Shown here one piece after another: positions 1-5,243 of a stretch of 7,261 bases of DNA. The stretch is from Bacteroidia bacterium (GTDB taxonomy: Bacteria > Bacteroidota > Bacteroidia > B-17B0 > Aurantibacillaceae): the NCBI GenBank assembly GCA_014379485.1, contig JACMLS010000931.1, positions 1-7,261 of the forward strand, read 5' to 3'. The notes beneath the pieces were generated by a model. That model saw only the letters and a list, made by a program, of their open reading frames with translations. It had not been told where the DNA came from and searched no databases. The position numbers and the translations under genes were made by a program. Every line of letters begins with the position of its first letter. Position 1 is the stretch's first letter.

Positions 1-74
1 CTAAGGACTAATAGAAGAGTTTTATTCAACAACAACCTGTTAATTTGATGCGAAAAATTGTGTACGGAGATTAG

Positions 75-114
75 TTTCCAAGTGGGAGTGCGCGCTTTCC
101 CTCCCACTTGGAAA
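75..114. repeat. Perfect 14-bp inverted repeat with 12-base loop
   Basis: The arms TTTCCAAGTGGGAG (75-88) and CTCCCACTTGGAAA (101-114) are exact reverse complements around a 12-base loop. No T-run follows on either strand, so it is not a standard intrinsic terminator. It sits in a gene-free stretch beyond the end of the minus-strand sigma/anti-sigma unit, and a purine-rich segment with G-runs follows it. The arrangement resembles the G/C-run palindromic intergenic repeats common in Bacteroidota genomes. That comparison is from memory, and copy number cannot be seen here. Confidence 0.75.
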
Positions 115-122
115 GGGGGAAA

Positions 123-143
123 AATTTTTTCGAAGAAAAAATT
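123..143. repeat. Short AT-rich hairpin, 9-bp stem
   Basis: AATTTTTTC (123-131) and GAAAAAATT (135-143) pair perfectly around the triloop GAA. It lies between the G-runs at 115-119 and 146-150, so it may be the second part of one composite intergenic repeat with the 75-114 palindrome. A terminator role is possible only weakly, because the T-run is inside the stem rather than after it. Confidence 0.5.
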
Positions 144-194
144 GAGGGGGATTGAAGGGGTTAAGTCCTGCAAAGAAATCCGATTTCGCCAATA

Positions 195-230
195 AAAAAT
201 GCCGGCGTTTTATTTCCGGCATTTTTATTT
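195..230 (-). terminator. Intrinsic terminator after the sigma/anti-sigma unit (possibly bidirectional)
   Basis: An 11-bp stem (195-205 with 216-226; core ATGCCGG/CCGGCAT) closes a 10-base loop. The flanking A-run and T-run make it U-tailed in both directions. On the minus strand it begins about 20 bases after the stop codon of the 561-residue gene, the expected place for that unit's terminator. It could also end a plus-strand gene arriving from left of the window; none is identifiable in positions 1-190. Confidence 0.85.
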
Positions 231-247
231 GATTATGAGAATTTTGC

Positions 248-1933
248 TTATTTCAAACCAAGGTAATTCTTCAGTTCACTGGTGGTTTTTATTTTGTCAG
301 TTACGTCTGTCATCTTAAAACTATATTCACCTCCCGTTGTAATATTCATCGCTTTAAACTCATCTTTGTTTAAACTGTATAGCTTTCCACTATTAGTAAA
401 CAGCATCAACACATTGTCAGATTTTGGGTCGCAATTAAAATAACGCGGATCAAAACTAAAGGCGCCATTATACTTTAAATCTATCATGGATAGAACATGA
501 AGTTTTTTTATTTCATTTCCTTCATTATCTACAAATTTGGGTTTTATAGAAACAAAATTTCCTATTCGGTAGATCTGATCGCAATTGTATACTCCAAATC
601 CATCTACGTTTAATTCGCTTATTATTGGAGGGTAAGTGTGTCCCAAATCCCCACCTCCGCCAAGTAAAGTTTGCGATTTATTGTTTGGCACGGCTTTCCC
701 TTTATGTTCAGTTGTGTTTGCAACATAAGGATTGAATCCCTCATTACCAAACATTTCACCAAACTGTTCAATGTTCTCCGCTAACAATTTGTTTTCCCAT
801 TCCTCCCCGTGTTTTTTAATCACCTTAACATAGTCTTTATCTCCTTTTGGCCAAATGTTTTTCTCTTTTAAAATTTTAATAAATGGTGCCTTTGCTTCTT
901 TACTCATTTTTGAAAAATCAGCGATTCCGTTTTTAAACATAAAGCCATTTGTATACCAGCCAGAGGATTCTATATTATCCTTAATAATTTCTTTACTCTT
1001 CTTCTCCTCCTTAATCTCCTGCTTCATTTCCCACGCCCCCGTACTCTTATTCAAATAATAAAAATCTATATCCGGATTTTGTTTTGCCAAAGCATAATCT
1101 ATCTGCACATTTTTTGCAGGATCAATTTCTACTTTTTCTCCCTTAGATGTTCCTTCCAGTTCAAACATGCCAGAACTATTAAAATTGTATTCTACATTAT
1201 CTTTTTTGTAAGTCATCGGAATTCCGGAAAAAGCCATTTCTGCTGCGTTGGTGTATTCACGGTAAGTAATGTCTACAATTTCTTTTACCTGTTGTCCTTT
1301 ACTATCAACAAAAGAAAGTTTTGGGATATGAAGTTTTGTGTCTTTTTTTGTCAGTACTAAAATTGTATCGCGCAAAGGATTTATTTTAAAAACGTTTTGC
1401 GGAACAAGAAATGCCGCCGGAATTTTAAACGCTTCGGCCTGAACAATTTTTTTCGAGGTTGTGTCAGTCAGCACAAATGTTTTAATTTTCTTTTGTGATG
1501 AAACAGGTTTTTTTACTTCAGCAATTTTATTCGGCACAACCACAGCGCTGTCTTTTTTAATTTCAGGTTTTATTTCATAAGTACTTTCCATTAGTTTTTG
1601 TATTTCCTGAATTTTTGTTTCTAAATCAAAGTTGTTTTCAGTAACTTGTTTTGGTGATGACATCACAATAAAATAAGAAGCAATCGCAATTAAAAGAATT
1701 CCGGCAACGCCACCCCATCTTATTAAATGGTTTCTCCTCCGCGCATTTCTAAAAGAAGTTCTGATCTCAGTTTTCAAACCATCGCGCTCAATTCCTTTCA
1801 ATATGAGTTTTTGAAGTTCCAGTTCTTCTTTAAGATCTTCATTCGTATTTAGTTCCCGTTCAAATTTTTCTTTCTCGGCAGAATTTAATTCGCCCGAAAG
1901 ATATTTTTCTATAAGTTCTGTATGAGAGGTCAT
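248..1933 (-). CDS. Putative membrane-bound anti-sigma factor with large extracytoplasmic region
   Basis: This 561-residue protein has three visible parts. Residues 1-72 are cytoplasmic, with an N-terminal segment (IEKYLSGELN, then an acidic amphipathic stretch to about 45) like the helical N-termini of Bacteroidota anti-sigma proteins, and an Arg-rich stretch (62-72) before the membrane. Residues 74-91 form the only membrane helix, so the positive-inside rule puts the remaining ~470 residues outside the cytoplasm. In that part, about 185-300 looks beta-rich, 305-400 is Lys/Glu-rich and probably helical, and 440-530 is a second compact domain with Cys451 and Cys501 as its likely disulfide. 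I see neither a zinc-binding HxxxCxxC motif nor a recognisable FecR domain. The start is fixed by the ATGA overlap with the upstream sigma gene, which implies translational coupling. Anti-sigma function is inferred from this pairing and topology. The extracytoplasmic part could instead be structural or ligand-binding. Confidence 0.7.
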   Translation of the reverse strand: MTSHTELIEKYLSGELNSAEKEKFERELNTNEDLKEELELQKLILKGIERDGLKTEIRTSFRNARRRNHLIRWGGVAGILLIAIASYFIVMSSPKQVTENNFDLETKIQEIQKLMESTYEIKPEIKKDSAVVVPNKIAEVKKPVSSQKKIKTFVLTDTTSKKIVQAEAFKIPAAFLVPQNVFKINPLRDTILVLTKKDTKLHIPKLSFVDSKGQQVKEIVDITYREYTNAAEMAFSGIPMTYKKDNVEYNFNSSGMFELEGTSKGEKVEIDPAKNVQIDYALAKQNPDIDFYYLNKSTGAWEMKQEIKEEKKSKEIIKDNIESSGWYTNGFMFKNGIADFSKMSKEAKAPFIKILKEKNIWPKGDKDYVKVIKKHGEEWENKLLAENIEQFGEMFGNEGFNPYVANTTEHKGKAVPNNKSQTLLGGGGDLGHTYPPIISELNVDGFGVYNCDQIYRIGNFVSIKPKFVDNEGNEIKKLHVLSMIDLKYNGAFSFDPRYFNCDPKSDNVLMLFTNSGKLYSLNKDEFKAMNITTGGEYSFKMTDVTDKIKTTSELKNYLGLK

Positions 1934-2490
1934 GATAAATGTTTTTGTAAGGTGATGTTTTTTAAATGTTCTTTGGCTTTTTCAAGACAACGGTACTTCT
2001 GACTTTTAGCCACACGCTCTGTGCTGAATTTAAACCAGTCTGCAATTACTTTCATGCTCATTTTTTTAAAGTAGAACATGTGCAGCAATTCCCTGCAACG
2101 TTCATCCAGCATTTTAAAAGCCTCTTCTGCTTTTTTGAAATTGTGTTCGTTCTGCAAACTTTCTTCGAATTCTGAATCGGAAAACGCAGCGGGAAGATTT
2201 TCTTCAGATACAATAATGTTGCGGCTGCGTTTTCTCAGCTCTTCGTTCCAAAGCATTTTGCTGATTCCGAAAAGAAAGGTGTTGATGGAACTGGTAAGTT
2301 TAAAGTTTTCTTCTTTTACTTTTTTGCAAAAAATAATAAGCGCTTCCTGGTAAAGATCTTCAGCGTCCTGCGCCTTACCTGAGTTCTTTAGCACGTGCGC
2401 ACGTACCGCAGAATAATAGCCATAAAGCTTTTTCATAGCCTTATCGTATTGCCCTTTTTTAATGTGGTTTATGATTTCTTCATCGCTCAT
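1930..2490 (-). CDS. ECF-type RNA polymerase sigma factor
   Basis: At 186 residues this has the size and two-domain plan of an extracytoplasmic-function sigma factor. Region 2 covers about residues 20-90, with the AEDLYQEALIIF segment (core RNA polymerase and -10 contact) and the WNEELRKRSR stretch at its end. Region 4 covers about 125-175: CRELLHMFYFKKMSMKVIADWF forms the first helices, and FSTERVAKSQKYRCLEKAK the -35-recognition helix-turn-helix. The start MSDEEIINHIKKG is typical of Bacteroidota members, and no Shine-Dalgarno precedes it. The stop overlaps the next gene's start by four bases (ATGA), so sigma and membrane partner are made together. Activity is probably controlled by release from that partner in response to an envelope signal. 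Target promoters are unknown, and the subgroup cannot be assigned from sequence alone. Confidence 0.9.
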   Translation of the reverse strand: MSDEEIINHIKKGQYDKAMKKLYGYYSAVRAHVLKNSGKAQDAEDLYQEALIIFCKKVKEENFKLTSSINTFLFGISKMLWNEELRKRSRNIIVSEENLPAAFSDSEFEESLQNEHNFKKAEEAFKMLDERCRELLHMFYFKKMSMKVIADWFKFSTERVAKSQKYRCLEKAKEHLKNITLQKHLS

Positions 2491-2521
2491 AAAATTCCTT
2501 TCTTTAACATGTATGTACCAA

Positions 2522-2630
2522 ATCGTAAAAGGTCAGCAATGCGTTTTGTTAAATTTTTTCCTGCCCCAGCAGTTCGGGTGTTGTCCACCCGAACCTGTGT
2601 AAGCAAAGGCTGTATACTAAGATCGTAAAA
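2522..2630 (-). repeat. Direct repeat TTTTACGAT, two copies 100 bp apart, upstream of sigma gene
   Basis: Read on the minus strand, TTTTACGAT occurs at 2530-2522 and 2630-2622. Both copies are followed within a few bases by a GTA-containing AT-rich segment (GGTACATAC and TAGTATAC). The proximal copy is about 32 bases before the sigma start codon. Paired similar sites upstream of an ECF sigma gene could be promoter or operator copies, but a 9-base repeat in AT-rich DNA can also arise by chance. Confidence 0.35.
2572..2594. repeat. 9-bp perfect palindrome, 5-base centre
   Basis: GTTCGGGTG (2572-2580) and CACCCGAAC (2586-2594) are exact reverse complements around TTGTC. No T-run follows on either strand, so it is not an intrinsic terminator. 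It is more GC-rich than its surroundings and lies 82 bases before the sigma start codon. It could be a protein-binding site, an RNA hairpin in the sigma leader, or a copy of a dispersed palindromic repeat. Confidence 0.6.
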
Positions 2631-2649
2631 TTTATGCGTAATTCTCTTT

Positions 2650-2657
2650 TAGATTTG
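2650..2657 (+). promoter_or_regulatory. Isolated plus-strand -7 box (TAGATTTG)
   Basis: This is an exact match to the Bacteroidota housekeeping -7 consensus TAnnTTTG, followed by CA as is common. No TTTG -33 box is seen at the usual distance upstream, and no plus-strand gene lies downstream before nadD, which runs the other way. It may be chance, or it may start a small or antisense RNA across the gene-free region. Confidence 0.25.
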
Positions 2658-2711
2658 CAGCAGGACGATTTTCCATACAGTTATCTAAACGAAATCGGGA
2701 AAATAATTTTG

Positions 2712-2850
2712 GAACGCGGATGACGCGGATTGAGCTGATTTTCGCGGATAAATTTTTCTTATGCGATCTTATGTTTCTCATGTGTTTAAAAAGGCGTATA
2801 AACCTTTCTTCTTAGCGAATGCTTAATGATCCTAAGTGCCCTCAGTGGTG
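2712..2850. repeat. Patchwork of degenerate intergenic repeat fragments
   Basis: The hexamer CGCGGA occurs three times within 34 bases (2715, 2724, 2743), embedded in GGAACGCGGATGACGCGG and TTTTCGCGGATAAA. It is followed by TCTTATGTTTCTCATGTG (2767-2784), a run with CTTCTTAGCG (2808-2817), and CCTAAGTGCCCTCAGTGGTG (2831-2850). From memory, very similar phrases recur in the intergenic DNA of many Bacteroidota and some other bacteria, usually in this order. The repetition inside the segment is seen directly; genome-wide recurrence is recalled and not verified. Confidence 0.5.
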
Positions 2851-2898
2851 AAAAAATTGGCAAGACTACCTTCCAAATTCGAAACATTCGGGCCAATT
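2851..2898 (-). terminator. Weak candidate terminator of nadD
   Basis: On the minus strand, AATTGGC (2898-2892) can pair with GCCAATT (2861-2855), directly followed by a U-run (to 2851). It begins 14 bases after the nadD stop codon. The loop is long (30 bases) and only partly folded by an internal CGAA/TTCG stem, so termination would be inefficient at best and some transcripts may run on toward the sigma gene. Confidence 0.25.
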
Positions 2899-2911
2899 CG
2901 TGATTCGTAGA

Positions 2912-3484
2912 TTACTCGTAAAAATGCATTTCTCTCATATACGCATAAGCCGCAGCTGGCATAAAATAACGCATATCTTTTTTCTCTTTAATACAAGCAC
3001 GAATAAACGTAGAGGAAATTTCCATTAAAGGAGCATCAGTAAATTTTACTTTGGAATGGTCTTTAAATTTTCCGCCATCAAAACCGGGGCGCGGGTACAC
3101 ATAAATAAAATGTCCTTTTAAAATCTCTTCGTAGTTTTTCCATTTTTGAAAACTCTGCAAATTGTCGGCACCCATAATCAATGCAAATTCTTTTTTCGGA
3201 TATTTTTCCTGCAAGTGAGCTAAGGTGTTAATGGTATAAGATGGCTGGGGCAGTTTAAACTCAATATTGCTGCCTTTTATTTTCGGAAAATCGCCGATAG
3301 CCTCGTTTACCATAAATAAGCGGTGGCGCTGGTGTATTAAGGTGCTTTTTTCTTTTAACGGGTTATGCGGGCTCACAACAAACCAAACCTCCTTTAAACC
3401 AGCCACAGAAAGCATGTAATTTGCCAAAACCATATGCCCCACATGTACCGGATTAAATGACCCAAAAAAAAGCCCTGTTTGCAT
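2912..3484 (-). CDS. nadD: Nicotinate-nucleotide adenylyltransferase
   Basis: NadD transfers AMP from ATP to nicotinate mononucleotide, giving deamido-NAD, the penultimate step of NAD synthesis in the cytoplasm. At 190 residues it has normal family length. The nucleotidyltransferase signature GSFNPVHVGH spans residues 8-17, with the catalytic HxGH pair at His14 and His17. GADN (105-108) matches the conserved substrate-binding segment, and ISSTFIR (156-162) is the C-terminal SxTxxR ATP-phosphate motif. The start is secure because the Rossmann fold begins at once (TGLFFGSF). A TAATTTTG -7 box ends only six bases before the ATG, suggesting a leaderless mRNA. The gene is divergent from atpB and not in an operon with a biosynthetic partner inside the window. 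Confidence 0.97.
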   Translation of the reverse strand: MQTGLFFGSFNPVHVGHMVLANYMLSVAGLKEVWFVVSPHNPLKEKSTLIHQRHRLFMVNEAIGDFPKIKGSNIEFKLPQPSYTINTLAHLQEKYPKKEFALIMGADNLQSFQKWKNYEEILKGHFIYVYPRPGFDGGKFKDHSKVKFTDAPLMEISSTFIRACIKEKKDMRYFMPAAAYAYMREMHFYE

Positions 3485-3489
3485 GCCCG

Positions 3490-3497
3490 CAAAATTA
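3490..3497 (-). promoter_or_regulatory. nadD promoter -7 box (TAATTTTG)
   Basis: Read on the minus strand, TAATTTTG is an exact TAnnTTTG match ending six bases from the A of the nadD ATG (3484). Transcription in Bacteroidota usually starts a few bases past this box, so the mRNA would begin at or almost at the start codon. No clear TTTG -33 box is present at the usual distance. Confidence 0.55.
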
Positions 3498-3614
3498 CAT
3501 TAAAAAATACTGTGCATAAGCTGTTCAAGCAGAATGCTTAAGGCTTGTTTATCAAACACTTAAATGTTCAATAAAAAAAAAGAAAAATACCCCCTCTTAG
3601 CAACAAAAAAACCA

Positions 3615-3622
3615 TAAATTTG
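3615..3622 (+). promoter_or_regulatory. atp operon promoter -7 box (TAAATTTG)
   Basis: TAAATTTG followed by CA is the classic Bacteroidota -7 element and lies 46 bases before the atpB ATG, giving an expected 5' leader of about 40 bases. The upstream 3570-3590 segment is A-rich, which may help as an UP-like element. No TTTG is found at the -33 position. The promoter is on the opposite strand from the nadD promoter, about 118 bases away, with the two pointing apart. Confidence 0.65.
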
Positions 3623-3667
3623 CACCCGAATTGAAAAAAACAGCTTTTTAAGACTTTATACCTTTAA

Positions 3668-4828
3668 ATGATCCGAAAATTCAATATGTTTCAAAGAAAT
3701 TTTTTCCCAACGCTCGTTTTTATTCTCTGTCTTTTCTCAGCGAACAAATCTTTTTCAGAGGATACTATTCCTAAAAAGCCATTCAACGCTGGAGAATTGA
3801 TCTTGCATCACGTTCAGGATGCGCATTCGTGGCACATCACGGGTCATACTTCTGTTCCCCTTCCCATGATCGTTAAAACAGATAAAGGAATTGAATGTTT
3901 TTCTTCTTCTGTTTTTTGGAATAAAGAACATGAACCAACAGAAATTTATACAAGTCCAAGTTCTGGCTATGATTTCTTTCTTAATCATGAGCATTTAAAA
4001 GTGGCCAAAAAAGAGAACGGAGAATTTGTAAAAGGAGAAGAAGGATATGAAGAGGATGAGGAGGCTACAAAGGCTGCAAAGATCCTTGACCTTTCTATGA
4101 CTAAAAATGTGTTTTCTCTTTTATTCGGAGCGCTTATCATGTGCTGGATCTTTTTAAGCGTTGCAAAAATGTATAAAAAGCGTCCGGGTCAAGGAACAAA
4201 AGGTTTGCAGTCTTTAATAGAGCCACTCATTATGTTTGTGCGTGATGATGTTGCAAAACCATCAATCGGCAAAAAATCAGATAAATTCCTTCCTTTTCTC
4301 TTAACAGTTTTCTTTTTTATCTGGATCAATAATTTATTGGGAATGATTCCTTTTATGCCGGGCGGAGCAAATCTTACAGGTAGTGTTTCAATAACCATGG
4401 TGTTAGCACTGCTTACCTTTGTAATTACTATGGTAAACACCAATGCGCATTACTGGCGTCACGTGTTTGCTATGCCAGGTGTACCCATTGGCGTTTTGAT
4501 TATTCTTACCCCAATAGAAATTCTGGGTGTTTTCATTAAACCCTTTGTATTAATGGTGCGTTTGTTTGCAAACATAACCGCAGGCCACATTATTGCACTC
4601 GCATTCTTCAGTCTCATCTTTATTTTTGGAGAAATGAGTACAGGCGCAGCTTTTGGAGTTTCTGTTGTGTCTGTAATCTTTACTGTTTTTATGTTTTTTA
4701 TGGAATTGCTTGTTGCGTTTTTGCAGGCTTATGTGTTCACACTTCTTTCTGCCATGTATTTTGGCGGAGCAGTAGAAGAGGGGCATCATGCCGAAGCACA
4801 TCATCCTGAAACAGCAGCTGCGCATTAA
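3668..4828 (+). CDS. atpB: F1Fo ATP synthase subunit a
   Basis: Subunit a forms the proton half-channels against the c-ring. At 386 residues this is much longer than the E. coli protein (about 270) because of an N-terminal extension: a signal-like segment (1-30, hydrophobic core 12-23), then about 110 hydrophilic, mostly extracytoplasmic residues including HHVQDAHSWH (47-56) and an acidic stretch (118-133). This is usual for Bacteroidota. Membrane helices begin near 147. The essential Arg is R298 in MVRLFANITAGH, with H307 nearby, PIEILG at 282-287, and Q353 in ELLVAFLQAYVFTLL. The C-terminus is His-rich (EEGHHAEAHH). M7 is an alternative start; M1 keeps extra basic residues before the signal core. 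First gene of the operon. Confidence 0.97.
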   Translation: MIRKFNMFQRNFFPTLVFILCLFSANKSFSEDTIPKKPFNAGELILHHVQDAHSWHITGHTSVPLPMIVKTDKGIECFSSSVFWNKEHEPTEIYTSPSSGYDFFLNHEHLKVAKKENGEFVKGEEGYEEDEEATKAAKILDLSMTKNVFSLLFGALIMCWIFLSVAKMYKKRPGQGTKGLQSLIEPLIMFVRDDVAKPSIGKKSDKFLPFLLTVFFFIWINNLLGMIPFMPGGANLTGSVSITMVLALLTFVITMVNTNAHYWRHVFAMPGVPIGVLIILTPIEILGVFIKPFVLMVRLFANITAGHIIALAFFSLIFIFGEMSTGAAFGVSVVSVIFTVFMFFMELLVAFLQAYVFTLLSAMYFGGAVEEGHHAEAHHPETAAAH

Positions 4829-4847
4829 TATTTAATAATATTTTTTA

Positions 4848-4869
4848 GCCCTTTTTTTGGAAAAAGAGC
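4848..4869 (+). other. Possible mRNA hairpin in the atpB-atpE gap
   Basis: GCCCTTTTT (4848-4856) can pair with AAAAAGAGC (4861-4869) around TTGG, with one C-A mismatch. No U-tract follows, so it is not a terminator. After it, an unstructured A/U-rich stretch runs to the atpE ATG without a Shine-Dalgarno. The hairpin is weak. A role in mRNA stability or in strong atpE translation is inference. Confidence 0.3.
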
Positions 4870-4897
4870 AATTGTTTAACTAATAAAAAAAAGTAAA

Positions 4898-5140
4898 ATG
4901 ACAACTCTATTACTAGAAGTTCCGGTTGCAGGCGGAATTGCAGCAGCAGGTGCTGGTCTTGCAGCAATTGGTGCAGGTATTGGTATTGGCCGTATCGGTG
5001 GTTCCGCTGTGGAATCTATCGCTCGTCAGCCAGAAGCACTTAACGACATCCGTTCTAACATGATCCTTGCAGCAGCCCTTGTAGAAGGTGCGGCGTTTTT
5101 TGCAATGGTTATTGCGCTGATGGTGGTGCTTGCAAAGTAA
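4898..5140 (+). CDS. atpE: F1Fo ATP synthase subunit c
   Basis: Subunit c assembles into the rotating membrane ring whose carboxylates carry the coupling ion. The 80 residues form two membrane helices (about 10-38 and 53-79) joined by the polar ARQPEA loop (42-47), which contacts the central stalk. The ion-binding carboxylate is Glu63 in LVEGAAFF. Helix 1 has the close-packing glycine series GAGIGIGRIGG. The position equivalent to Gln32 of the Ilyobacter sodium-type subunit is Ile30, and Glu63 is followed by Gly rather than Ser/Thr, so the ring is predicted to carry protons. The start is the only sensible ATG. A strong terminator structure follows eight bases after the stop codon, so this may be the most abundant message of the operon. 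Confidence 0.98.
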   Translation: MTTLLLEVPVAGGIAAAGAGLAAIGAGIGIGRIGGSAVESIARQPEALNDIRSNMILAAALVEGAAFFAMVIALMVVLAK

Positions 5141-5147
5141 AAAAACT

Positions 5148-5180
5148 AAAGGTGGTAACGTTTGGTTGCCACCTTTTTTT
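5148..5180 (+). terminator. Intrinsic terminator between atpE and atpF
   Basis: AAAGGTGGTAAC (5148-5159) pairs along 12 positions with GTTGCCACCTTT (5165-5176), including one G-U wobble, around a 5-base loop. Seven T's end the structure (5174-5180). It starts 8 bases after the atpE stop codon. No promoter box is seen between it and atpF, so the downstream genes must depend on readthrough or an unrecognised start site. It probably acts as a partial terminator that raises atpBE message over atpFHA. Confidence 0.85.
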
Positions 5181-5200
5181 AAGTATTGATTAACCAACAC

Positions 5201-5224
5201 CATCTCGTCAGAATAGACGAAATG
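5201..5224 (+). other. Hairpin in the atpF leader
   Basis: CATCTCGTC (5201-5209) pairs with GACGAAATG (5216-5224) around AGAATA, with one C-A mismatch. It lies after the atpE terminator and 19 bases before the atpF ATG. It could protect the 5' end of a processed atpFHA message or affect atpF translation; neither is shown by the sequence. Confidence 0.4.
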
Positions 5225-5243
5225 ATGACAACATAAAAACAAC

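Larger units (their letters stand above)
2491..2911. other. 421-bp gene-free region between nadD and the sigma gene
   Basis: No credible coding sequence is present on either strand; the longest plus-strand reading (2720-2815, 31 codons) is built from repeat-like sequence. It contains the leader of the sigma gene, a 9-bp palindrome (2572-2594), a 9-base direct repeat 100 bp apart (2522 and 2622), a plus-strand TAGATTTG box (2650-2657), a CGCGGA-rich segment (2715-2748), further repeat-like fragments to about 2850, and a weak possible nadD terminator. No exact TAnnTTTG box lies upstream of the sigma gene on the minus strand. The nearest, TACGATTTG, has one extra base, so the sigma gene may use an alternative, possibly self-recognised, promoter. 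Confidence 0.7.

Noticed and set aside
1..48. Possible tail of a plus-strand gene entering from the left (open in frame 1 until TGA at 46-48)
   Set aside because: Only 15 codons are visible and they show no motif, so chance cannot be excluded.
115..160. Possible G-quadruplex from G-runs at 115-119, 146-150 and 157-160
   Set aside because: Only three long G-runs are present and one spacer is 26 bases, so a stable four-tract structure is unlikely.
40..222. 60-residue minus-strand open reading frame
   Set aside because: It runs through the palindrome, the G-run tract and the terminator stem; the peptide is a translation of structured non-coding DNA with no domain features.
2720..2815. 31-codon plus-strand reading frame in the gene-free region
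   Set aside because: It is built from the repeat-like CGCGGA and TCTTATGTTT segments, with no ribosome site or protein features.
3541..3575. Short inverted repeat TGTTT-ATC-AAACA near the divergent promoters
   Set aside because: A 5-bp stem in AT-rich DNA is expected by chance, and it does not overlap either promoter box.
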